From positions 1 to 41,213 of the forward strand of contig CAIXQV010000232.1 of the NCBI GenBank assembly GCA_903921605.1: a stretch of 41,213 nt of DNA. The letters are read 5' to 3'. The notes under the pieces were generated by a model. The model was not told where the DNA came from and did not search any database. It saw nothing but the letters and a program-made list of their open reading frames with translations. Both the position numbers and the translations under genes were made by a program. The stretch comes from an uncultured Planctomycetaceae bacterium. Its GTDB lineage: Bacteria > Planctomycetota > Planctomycetia > Planctomycetales > Planctomycetaceae. Below are positions 8,000 to 15,301 of the stretch, one piece after another. Each line of letters opens with the position of its first letter. Position 1 is the stretch's first letter.

Positions 8000-9558
8000 A
8001 CTTCTGACGCCACGATCTCGGCAACACGCAGAGCATTGGCGATGATTGTTAAGGACGGGCCAACTCCCAATGAAGTTGGCATGAAACTTCCGTCAACCAC
8101 AAAAACATCCGGCTGATCAAACAAACGACACTCGGGGTCTGCGGCCGCATATTCCCGCGACAGCCCAAATCGAATTGTGCCACACTGATGAGCGACGTGT
8201 TCCTGAGACGGTCTTAAACCGGAGACACAATGGACAGCTCCGGTGCTCTTCAGGAGATCCGACATGCGGCGAGATAACTCCGCACCACGTGTACGATCGT
8301 AATCCGAAAACTGATGATGGAGCTGGATGGTCCCTGACCGATCCAGCGAAACGCGATTGTCCGGATTCGGCAGATCTTCAACGATGCCGACCAAAGGCAA
8401 CATGCGTGAACGCAGAAATTTCAGTATCCAGTGCGGAACCCACTTCATTCCGGTTTTCGCCATCATCCACGGCCCCGGAGCGGGCAGTGATTGAATAATC
8501 CCCATTTTTTCCGGCAGATCCCGAGTGCCAAAATAATAGTCGGAGGAACCAATCTGTTTAATAAACGTCTGCGTCGCACCGGTGGGACGCATAAAGACCC
8601 CGATCGAGATCGGCGAATAGTGCATCATGTAGTTCCGACCAATCATCGGATGGTCGAACCCCGACTTCAGCAACAAGGCTGATGATCCAATTGCGCCGGC
8701 CGAGAGCACATAGCGTTTGGCGGTGTACCGAACTCGCGATCCCGTCACTCTATCTTTCAGCCAGAGACCGCTAAGCCGACCGCCGACACCTCGCTCCAGC
8801 AGGTCCCCTTCGCACTGAGTTTTCAAAGTTAAAGAATCGCCGCGATCAATGCATTCCCGTACCAACTGGCCCGATGAACGTCGCGCTCCGGTGGGGCAGA
8901 CGAATCCCGCACAGTTATCACATCGCAGGCATTTCGAGGTTTCAATTGCCAGCGGTAATCGATAAGGATTCAGGCCCGAATTCCGGGCCGAGCGGATTAG
9001 TTTCTCATTGATCCGGGCAAGAGGAATGCCACTCCGGCCGACGGAAGAGGCTCCGGATTGATCTCTTTTCAGGCTCTCGATAGTTGACGTGTCTGGCGAT
9101 GCTTCGGGACCTCGTGGATCTCGAACATCAGCGACGCAGTAAAGACTTTCGGCCGCCTTCAGATGGGGTTCGAATGACTCATAGGACACTGGCCACTCAT
9201 GAATGTCTTTAGGAATACGCTGGGCATAATATCGGCCGGGAGAAAAATCAGAGGGATGAGGGCGCAGGAGCGCGCCTCCGTAGACTGATGTACCACCGCC
9301 GATGAGCCCTCCCATGTAAAGTCGAGAAGGACTGGAGTTCAAAACGACCGAGCGATCATCGTAGGGCTGCTTCTGGATCAGTGTCGCAAATTCATCGTGC
9401 AGAGAACTCGGCTCGCGTGCTGCAGCGCCTTCGTTTCCGCCTGTCAATCCACCACGTTCAGCCAGCAGAACTTTCTTTCCAGCCGACGCGCATACTGAAG
9501 CCAGTGTCCCGCCTCCCGCGCCGCTGCCAACAACGATGATGTCGAAATCCGCATCCAT
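7996..9558 (-). CDS. GMC-family FAD-dependent oxidoreductase
   Basis: The 520-residue flavoprotein starts with a Rossmann FAD motif (IIVVGSGAGGGTLA, residues 7-20) and ends with the GMC C-terminal block (HQCGT with His457, then VVDGSFMPTS and SLTIIANALRVAE). GMC enzymes oxidise alcohols such as sterols, choline or sugars. A four-cysteine cluster, Cys210, Cys213, Cys216 and Cys221 (CLRCDNCAGFVCPTGA), is seen in some bacterial subgroups. The position before PSLTI, often Asn in the family, is Gly500 here, so the second active-site residue may differ. It is the first gene of the five-gene minus-strand operon. The 182-bp spacer to the divergent methyltransferase gene must hold both promoters. Confidence 0.88.
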   Translation of the reverse strand: MDADFDIIVVGSGAGGGTLASVCASAGKKVLLAERGGLTGGNEGAAAREPSSLHDEFATLIQKQPYDDRSVVLNSSPSRLYMGGLIGGGTSVYGGALLRPHPSDFSPGRYYAQRIPKDIHEWPVSYESFEPHLKAAESLYCVADVRDPRGPEASPDTSTIESLKRDQSGASSVGRSGIPLARINEKLIRSARNSGLNPYRLPLAIETSKCLRCDNCAGFVCPTGARRSSGQLVRECIDRGDSLTLKTQCEGDLLERGVGGRLSGLWLKDRVTGSRVRYTAKRYVLSAGAIGSSALLLKSGFDHPMIGRNYMMHYSPISIGVFMRPTGATQTFIKQIGSSDYYFGTRDLPEKMGIIQSLPAPGPWMMAKTGMKWVPHWILKFLRSRMLPLVGIVEDLPNPDNRVSLDRSGTIQLHHQFSDYDRTRGAELSRRMSDLLKSTGAVHCVSGLRPSQEHVAHQCGTIRFGLSREYAAADPECRLFDQPDVFVVDGSFMPTSLGVGPSLTIIANALRVAEIVASEV

Positions 9559-9740
9559 GTGCGGAATCTGGACGCGAATTGAGAACTTCCGGTTAAGTGT
9601 TTGTTAATGATTCGCGAAGCTCGTCCCTACGCAGAAATTAAACATTTCCTGCGCTTATTCTTAATTCTTCTCATTCAAAACTCGCCCACAGTGGCCTTAA
9701 CAAACCGGCTTAGCGACTCTAATAGAATTGGCAACCTCTG
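9559..9740. promoter_or_regulatory. Divergent promoter region
   Basis: This AT-richer spacer separates the minus-strand GMC operon from the plus-strand methyltransferase gene, so promoters for both must lie here. A weak plus-strand candidate is TTAACA at 9697-9702 with TAATAG at 9720-9725 (17-bp spacing), ending 15 bases before the ATG. No clear operator palindrome is visible. Confidence 0.4.
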
Positions 9741-10559
9741 ATGGAATCAGCGGTCATTCAACGTCAGTATGACGATGTCATTGCAAGTCAATACGACCAG
9801 GATCCTCAAAACACCACCAGTAACTCGCTGGAACGTGCTCTGGATCATCTGGATGCAGAAGGAATCCTGTCTGCGATACTTCCCGCCATGCGAGTTCTCG
9901 ACGTAGGAATGGGAACCGGGATGTTCCTGGAGAAGTTGCGATCTCGTTCGCAGAGAGTGATCGAACCATGGGGAATCGATATCTCAGAGAAGATGGCGAG
10001 CATCGCCAAAACGAAGCTGCCGGATCTGGTCTGTGCGATTGATGACGGAGCGAATCTGGATCATCATTTCAATGACGAGAAGTTTGATCTTGTCGCCACG
10101 CATTTTGTGACTGGCTTTGTTCCGATTGATCATATTGCTCCGCGAATCTTCGAGAAGCTGGAAGCCGGTGGCGTTTGGTCATTCGTGGGCGGCACCACAG
10201 CGGGTTATGGCGAACTGCAACGTCGGGCAGGCCATCCGCTGTTGAAGTTGCTGTTTGGTCATGGTGCCCCTGACCTGCAGGGCATGATTTGTCCGAACAG
10301 CGAACGGGATATCATTGAAGTCTTGAAGAAGAACGGTTTTGAGATTCTGATGTCGGAAACTTTCGAGCCAGAGCTGAAGTTCCCTGATTTCGCTTCCTTC
10401 ATCGAATACGGATATCACGGCGGCTGGCTGACTCCGTTCATTGAAGAGATTGGGCTGCATAAAGCGAAACGCTGGCAACAGGCGATTCTGAATCGACTGG
10501 TCTTTCCGGTTGTGGATCACCACAGCATAGTTCTCGCCGTAGCGCGTCGACCTGCGTAG
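9741..10559 (+). CDS. Class I SAM-dependent methyltransferase
   Basis: The 272-residue protein has the class-I methyltransferase motif I VLDVGMGTGMF (about residues 53-63), followed by the acidic ribose-binding region WGIDISEKM and a motif near FDLVATHFV. It is slightly longer than many small-molecule methyltransferases, with a C-terminal helix-rich extension. The substrate is unknown. The gene diverges from the GMC/PSD operon and is the first of a plus-strand set followed by a glycosyltransferase, so lipid or small-molecule methylation is plausible. No strong Shine-Dalgarno sequence precedes the ATG. A hairpin repeat follows the stop codon by 17 bases. Confidence 0.82.
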   Translation: MESAVIQRQYDDVIASQYDQDPQNTTSNSLERALDHLDAEGILSAILPAMRVLDVGMGTGMFLEKLRSRSQRVIEPWGIDISEKMASIAKTKLPDLVCAIDDGANLDHHFNDEKFDLVATHFVTGFVPIDHIAPRIFEKLEAGGVWSFVGGTTAGYGELQRRAGHPLLKLLFGHGAPDLQGMICPNSERDIIEVLKKNGFEILMSETFEPELKFPDFASFIEYGYHGGWLTPFIEEIGLHKAKRWQQAILNRLVFPVVDHHSIVLAVARRPA

Positions 10560-10576
10560 CGACACTTCCTCGGCGT

Positions 10577-10598
10577 GCGGCAGGGCGTCAGCCCTCCG
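10577..10598 (+). repeat. Dispersed hairpin repeat, copy 2 (3' of methyltransferase gene)
   Basis: This copy is identical over 22 bp to the reverse complement of 540-561, with the core stem AGGGC-GTCA-GCCCT. It sits 17 bases after the methyltransferase stop, in the same orientation relative to the gene as copy 1. It has no T-tract. It is a REP-like or 3'-end processing/termination element by inference. Confidence 0.65.
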
Positions 10599-10660
10599 AG
10601 TTTGTCAGACCCTGTCACCGTCACGTCACGCTGCCCAATAACACCCGACGTGAAAATCAT

Positions 10661-10841
10661 TAACCACGGAGGTCACAGAGAACACAGAGGGAAAATCGCA
10701 GACGAGACGAGACGTGAAATACGGAATGGAATAAAGCGGCTAGTGAAGTCACCTACGTCTTCCTTTTCTGCACAACAAACGCGATTCCGAATGCCACTCC
10801 CTCTGCGTTTCCTCCGTGCTCTCTGTGACCTCTGTGGTGAA
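10661..10841. repeat. Inverted repeat element with CACAGAG-type arms
   Basis: The left arm (10661-10692) reads ACCACGGAGGTCACAGAG and onward. The right arm (10799-10841) contains its near-complement, CTCTGTGACCTCTGTGGT. About 106 bases separate the arms, which are purine-rich and contain repeated ACAGAG units. Similar ACCACAGAGG-type dispersed repeats are familiar from planctomycete and other environmental genomes. No transposase is present. Confidence 0.65.
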
Positions 10842-10915
10842 AAATTGCGATTTAAATAATACGTGCGCTAGTAACGCACCGGTCAAGAAGATCTGTTTTC
10901 TCTTGGAGTTCCGCG

Positions 10916-12205
10916 ATGCGGATTGCGATTGTGGCTGAGGTGTTTCTCCCGAAGATCGACGGCGTTGTGGGGCGCACGGTCAATCTTATTCAGCAATTGC
11001 TGGCCAACGGGGACGAAGTGATCGTCGTCTGTCCGAAGGTTGCGGAGTACCGTAATTCCCCGGTTCCATTGATCGAGTTTCCCAGTTTCCCGTGTGCCAG
11101 CTATCCCGAGTACGTGATCGGTCGCCCTGACCAGCGACTCATTCAGGAGCTGAAAGCGTTTCGTCCTGATGTGATTCATTTTCTGAATCCGTTTGCATTT
11201 GGGTTTCAGTGTTATGACTTGCTCTGTCGCAGCGATCTGCAACTTCCGGTGTTGTTCTCGTTCCATACCCTCTATGGCGAGTTCGTAAAACAGTATCGAG
11301 GACTGGGAATGCTTTCTCGCCTGTTATGGTGGCTGATGAAAAGTTATCACAACACGGCAGATCGAAATCTGACCGTCTCTGATTTCATGGCCGACGACCT
11401 TCGCAAACGAGGATTCGAACGAGTTGCACTGTGGCCACCGGCCGTTGACTGCCGTTTGTATAACCCGGAGCGAAAATCTGCAGCAATGCGAGGCCGGCTA
11501 AGTGGCAATCATCCGGAATCACCTCTGCTACTTACGGTCTCACGCCTCGCTTCTGAAAAAAATGTCAGCTTTCTGACCGAGGTCCTCGAACGAGTTCCCG
11601 AGGCAACACTCGCCATTGTTGGCGGAGGTCCGCAGCGTGATGAACTTGTTCGGCGATTCTCGCGATATAAGGCTCATTTCGTCGGGTATCTTCGTGGCGA
11701 AGATCTGGCGGCTGCCTATGCCTCGGCCGATGCTTTTGTCTACGCCTCTGAAACGGAGACGATGGGGAATGTTATCCTCGAAGCGATGGCTTGTGGCTTG
11801 CCGGTTATTGCAGCGAATGCGGGCGGAGTGACCAGCCTCGTTCACCATGGCTCGAACGGGTTCCTGTTTACTCCTCGTAATGCGACTGAAGCCAGCCAGT
11901 ACGTTGGCGAGATCATCCAGTCGGTCGACCGTCAGGAGCAGATGTCTGCGGCAGCTCTGGAATCGGTTCAGACGAGAACATGGAGACATTCGAGCGATGA
12001 AGTTCGTTCACACTATCAGCAGGTGATCAGTGAGTTTCAGCTTCTGTCGCCGAGCCGGATTGGGAATCGTCGGCCCGGAATGATGGCCACATTTCTGACA
12101 AAAGCACTGGTGCGACTGTTTCAGTTGCTGGCGCCGGGGAAAACGAAACCTGCGGTCAACATGGAAACCTCACGCATGCATCAGCATGTAAGTTCTGGTG
12201 TTTAA
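10916..12205 (+). CDS. Family 4 glycosyltransferase
   Basis: The 429-residue GT-B glycosyltransferase begins with the group-1 N-terminus MRIAIVAEVFLPKIDGVVGR. Its donor-binding half shows LLTVSRLASEKNVSFL, AIVGGGPQRDEL, and the nucleotide-sugar motif SETETMGNVILEAMACGLPV with two glutamates in EX7E arrangement. The overall pattern is like the SQD2/MgtA/PimB type, enzymes that glycosylate diacylglycerol or related lipid acceptors. An inverting or retaining mechanism cannot be read directly, but GT4 enzymes are retaining. GGAG lies about 9 bases before the ATG. The downstream neighbours (PAP2 phosphatase, hydrolase, LpxH-like enzyme) support a glycolipid role. Confidence 0.88.
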   Translation: MRIAIVAEVFLPKIDGVVGRTVNLIQQLLANGDEVIVVCPKVAEYRNSPVPLIEFPSFPCASYPEYVIGRPDQRLIQELKAFRPDVIHFLNPFAFGFQCYDLLCRSDLQLPVLFSFHTLYGEFVKQYRGLGMLSRLLWWLMKSYHNTADRNLTVSDFMADDLRKRGFERVALWPPAVDCRLYNPERKSAAMRGRLSGNHPESPLLLTVSRLASEKNVSFLTEVLERVPEATLAIVGGGPQRDELVRRFSRYKAHFVGYLRGEDLAAAYASADAFVYASETETMGNVILEAMACGLPVIAANAGGVTSLVHHGSNGFLFTPRNATEASQYVGEIIQSVDRQEQMSAAALESVQTRTWRHSSDEVRSHYQQVISEFQLLSPSRIGNRRPGMMATFLTKALVRLFQLLAPGKTKPAVNMETSRMHQHVSSGV

Positions 12206-12222
12206 GAAGATATCTGAACGTG

Positions 12223-12243
12223 GAATTCATCAGAAATGAATTC
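12223..12243. terminator. Perfect inverted repeat after the glycosyltransferase gene
   Basis: GAATTCAT and ATGAATTC form an 8-bp stem with a 5-base loop, starting 17 bases after the stop codon. No T-run follows, so it may be a weak or Rho-assisted terminator or an mRNA 3'-end stabiliser. Confidence 0.4.
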
Positions 12244-12451
12244 AAATCGCGCTATAGGTTTAACGTTCATGTCCGAGAATTAGTGGAGGTTGTCGCGGGA
12301 TTCGGTATTGCTGGTGTTGAATCTCAGACTTTGTGGTTGGTGGAATCGCGAAAAGCAGCCAGCGAGGCAATTCTCTCATGACAGAGCGATCGGTGCATGT
12401 GGCAGTTAGAGGATCTGGTGTTAAATCTGTCGTCATTCCAGGGAGGGCTCT

Positions 12452-12994
12452 ATGAAGACCAGTCGACGGCAAGCGGCCATTAATCAAATGGTCTATTGGG
12501 ATCGCCAGATTACGTTTCTGATGAACAGAACTTTGAAATGGCGAACAGTCTCACCGTTCTTCCGAGTGATTAGTAATCTTGGCAACGGGAAATTCTGGTA
12601 TGCGTTGATGGTGATTCTGCCGTTGCTTCACGGTCACTATGGAATCAAAGCGGCCCTGCATATGGGGCTGACTGCAGTTGTCACGCTTCTGGTTTATAAG
12701 TCAGTGAAAGGTGTGACTCAGCGACCACGCCCCGGTGCTGTCTACGAGGCGATTATGCAGGGAACTGTAGCTCTGGATGAGTACAGTTTTCCGTCGGGTC
12801 ATACGATGCATGCCGTCGCGTTTTCAGTGATCGCCGTGTCGTGGTTCCCGGCATTGCTGCCACTGCTGCTTGGCTTTACGGTTCTCATCGCACTCTCCCG
12901 CGTTGTGCTTGGGCTCCACTATCCAACGGATGTCGTGCTGGGAGCCTTATTTGGCATGCTTATTAGTCAACTGAGCCTGCTGATCGTGGGATAG
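12452..12994 (+). CDS. PAP2 superfamily membrane phosphatase
   Basis: This is a 180-residue integral membrane protein with all three PAP2 phosphatase motifs: Lys86 with Arg93-Pro94 (KX6RP), PSGH at 114-117, and SR at 149-150 with His156 and Asp160. Such enzymes remove phosphate from phosphatidate, phosphatidylglycerophosphate, undecaprenyl pyrophosphate or similar lipids at the membrane surface. GGGAGG lies about 6 bases before the ATG, which fixes the start. The gene sits 246 bp after the glycosyltransferase, so it may have its own promoter. The alpha/beta hydrolase gene follows closely. The exact lipid substrate is unknown. Confidence 0.9.
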   Translation: MKTSRRQAAINQMVYWDRQITFLMNRTLKWRTVSPFFRVISNLGNGKFWYALMVILPLLHGHYGIKAALHMGLTAVVTLLVYKSVKGVTQRPRPGAVYEAIMQGTVALDEYSFPSGHTMHAVAFSVIAVSWFPALLPLLLGFTVLIALSRVVLGLHYPTDVVLGALFGMLISQLSLLIVG

Positions 12995-13070
12995 AAGTCA
13001 TTTGGTGCTGCTCGCTGTGAGTGAAGGATCGAAACAAAACGCAGCTCTTCCGGAGACGATCAAATTGGTC

Positions 13071-13928
13071 ATGTACGCCGAACCGTCTCACGTGGATGGG
13101 TTCCTGTTTTCTGCTTCCGCTCAGCCGAATACCGTTCCTGATCGCGCGGCGGTCTTCAGGCTTGGATTGCAGTCCATGCTTGGCTTATTCCTCGCGCCGC
13201 TCGGTCGAAGCGGAGCAAAGTTTCACAGACCACTTTCTTGTTCGAGCCGTCTGGAACATGGGCTTATAATCATTCTGCCGGGCATCGAAGGTTGCAGTTC
13301 TGTCAATGACAGCATCGCTCGCGGCCTCGTTGCCGGCCAGTTGTCGCACGCGATTCAGATCATCGACTGGCGGCGATTTCGCCCATGGAATCCGCTGCAT
13401 CTGGCTATGCAGCGACATAATCGCACTCAGGCCCGGGTCGTCGCGGAGTTGATAGTCAACTACCAGCGCAACTTCCCGGGCCAACCGGTTCACCTGATCG
13501 GTCACTCGGCCGGTGCAGGGATGGCGTTGTTTGTTCTTGAGCAACTGCGAGAAGATCAGGCCGTGACGTCTGTCACCTTGTTGTCGGCAGCTATTTCAAG
13601 ACGATTTGATGTGGAACGACTGCTGGGTCGCACAACGGCTGGCATCTGGAACTTCTATTCTCCGCTTGATTTGCCCACCGTGGGAATTGGAACCATGCTC
13701 TTCGGGACAATGGATCGTCGCCACGCTGTTTCGGCGGGAGCTTTGGGGTTTCTGACGCAGAATCGCAGTTCAATGTTTTCCGAAGATTCGCAGCAGCAAC
13801 GTCCACGACTGAATCAGATTCCTTATCAAAAGAGTATGGCGAGGTCATGGAATTTTGGCGGTCACTTTGGCTCAACGAATGCGGTCTTTGTCCGAGACAA
13901 TATTGTTCCAATCTGTCGCCGGTGCTGA
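13071..13928 (+). CDS. Alpha/beta hydrolase
   Basis: The core has the strand/oxyanion segment GLIIILPGIEG (about residues 64-74) and the nucleophile elbow LIGHSAGAG with Ser146. The catalytic acid and His near the C-terminus are likely but not assigned; GGHFG is a candidate for the His. The family is broad (lipases, esterases, acyl-lipid hydrolases). The start is uncertain. ATG 13071 has no good ribosome-binding site, and a TTG at 13002 would give 308 residues. The reading frame is open across the region, so the hydrolase core is safe. It is probably co-transcribed with the PAP2 and LpxH-like genes. Confidence 0.75.
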   Translation: MYAEPSHVDGFLFSASAQPNTVPDRAAVFRLGLQSMLGLFLAPLGRSGAKFHRPLSCSSRLEHGLIIILPGIEGCSSVNDSIARGLVAGQLSHAIQIIDWRRFRPWNPLHLAMQRHNRTQARVVAELIVNYQRNFPGQPVHLIGHSAGAGMALFVLEQLREDQAVTSVTLLSAAISRRFDVERLLGRTTAGIWNFYSPLDLPTVGIGTMLFGTMDRRHAVSAGALGFLTQNRSSMFSEDSQQQRPRLNQIPYQKSMARSWNFGGHFGSTNAVFVRDNIVPICRRC

Positions 13929-13953
13929 ACTCTTCACTTCGCAGGGACGTGAG

Positions 13954-14838
13954 ATGACCATGAGTTACACACAGGAATTGCTTGTCGACGATTCGCTGGA
14001 TTTTGTCGCTCCTTATCTTCCGGTATCAGCAGACAATGAGTTCTGGTCGCAGGAGCGGGCCTTCAGTCTGAAGCCTCCGGAGCCAACGTGCCAGCCGAAG
14101 ATGACTCGCGTTCGCTCGCTGTTTCTCAGCGATCTTCATCTTGGCTTCCGGCACTCACGGGTTCAGTCGCTCCTGGAGTTTCTCAATCGACATGAACCTG
14201 AAAATCTTTATCTTGTCGGCGATTTCATCGACGGATGGTGTTTGCAGAGTGGGTGGCACTGGCAATCCGAATGTAATCAGATTGTGGCCCGTTTGATGGA
14301 TCTGGCCAGAGGTGGCACACGTATTCGACTGGCTATCGGCAACCACGACAATTTTCTGCGAGGCCCGATGGTCCTGCGATTTTTTGAGCAGTGCGGAATG
14401 GTGGAAGTTGCGGAAGAGTTTCATCACCGAACAGCCGATGGTCGACAATTCTTAGTTCTGCACGGCGACCAGTTTGATTGTTATGAACGGGCATCCTCAT
14501 TCACTGTCGGATTTCTGAGTTTGTTCTATGAAGGGATGTTGCGAGCGAACTCGATCTGGAGCCGAGTCACTTCCGCAGCCTTGCATGGAAACGGTTCCTT
14601 TGTCGGAAGATTGAAGCGACGATTGACGTCTATCGGCAATCATGTCGGTCATTTTCGTAATCAGATCGTCCGTCATGCTCGTCATCGCGGAGTCGACGGA
14701 GTCATCTGCGGCCACATCCACGCACCCCAACACATTGACGTCGATGGCGTCACCTATTGCAACGCCGGTGACTGGGTCGAGAACTGCACAGCCGTCATCG
14801 AAAACGAAGACGGCGATCTCAAACTCACGTGGCTTTGA
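13954..14838 (+). CDS. LpxH-like calcineurin-type metallophosphoesterase
   Basis: The 294-residue protein has the complete metallophosphoesterase set: SDLHLG (59-64), GDFID (89-93), GNHD (129-132), HGD (170-172) and GHIHAPQH (253-260). This pattern matches the UDP-2,3-diacylglucosamine diphosphatase group (LpxH) and its relatives. In planctomycetes such proteins may serve lipid A or other UDP-linked lipid hydrolysis. I chose ATG 13954 because AGGGA lies about 8 bases upstream and it follows the hydrolase stop by 25 bases. A longer start at 13855 would overlap the hydrolase gene and adds no family residues. It is the last gene of the plus-strand lipid set. Confidence 0.88.
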   Translation: MTMSYTQELLVDDSLDFVAPYLPVSADNEFWSQERAFSLKPPEPTCQPKMTRVRSLFLSDLHLGFRHSRVQSLLEFLNRHEPENLYLVGDFIDGWCLQSGWHWQSECNQIVARLMDLARGGTRIRLAIGNHDNFLRGPMVLRFFEQCGMVEVAEEFHHRTADGRQFLVLHGDQFDCYERASSFTVGFLSLFYEGMLRANSIWSRVTSAALHGNGSFVGRLKRRLTSIGNHVGHFRNQIVRHARHRGVDGVICGHIHAPQHIDVDGVTYCNAGDWVENCTAVIENEDGDLKLTWL

Positions 14839-15301
14839 GTTAAGTCCTCTCCTTGCGACTGAATACAGGGCAGTGACTGCTTCCGCATTGCGGCGAATTG
14901 GTGCGGCACAGGCGAGTGTCGAAAAGCATCGTGTCGACTTCCGCCAAAGTGCAGGGTTGAACGGCCTGATTGTCGCGATCGAGCTATCGCGATCAGCAAG
15001 TTAGATGAACGTTTCGAGAAAATCGTGTCGGGTTCAGAACAGTCCCGTTGGTGAACACGTTGAGATTGTTGCGGACGACGGAGCCATCTTAAGGTGATTC
15101 GATTCAACAGTTTAGACCTGAGCAAGTGAACATTTATTCTGCATGTTTTATGGGATATAGGGAGTTCGCGGAATTCACACAACATTAATCTGCGGTTCTT
15201 GCCGCGTTCAAGATGATCACTAACCTCCACGAGACTAAGCGCGCCCGAGCGATTCATTCTTAATTTCTTTCGACGTGCCGCCTCTTCACTGGAGCCACTA
15301 T
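14839..15301. other. Intergenic spacer upstream of giant surface protein
   Basis: No gene is visible in this 463-bp spacer. It holds an inverted repeat at 14973-14992 and, nearer the giant gene, AT-richer DNA (15125-15190) where a promoter is likely. I could not pick a confident -35/-10 pair. Confidence 0.5.
14973..14992. repeat. TCGCGAT inverted repeat
   Basis: TCGCGAT, a 6-base loop (CGAGCT), then ATCGCGA: a perfect 7-bp stem, extendable by TGA/TCA outside a small bulge. It is 135 bases after the LpxH-like stop and has no T-tract. It could be a terminator remnant or a protein-binding palindrome. Confidence 0.4.

Larger units (their letters stand above)
10560..10915. other. Repeat-bearing intergenic spacer
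   Basis: There is no gene in this 356-bp spacer between the methyltransferase and the glycosyltransferase. It holds the second copy of the 22-bp hairpin repeat and a long imperfect inverted repeat of 'CACAGAGG' type (arms 10661-10692 and 10799-10841). An in-frame open stretch across the inverted repeat (10575-10859) is low-complexity and is not considered coding. Confidence 0.6.

Noticed and set aside
10575..10859. 94-codon frame through the CACAGAG inverted repeat
   Set aside because: Its text comes from the repeat arms and it has no start context.
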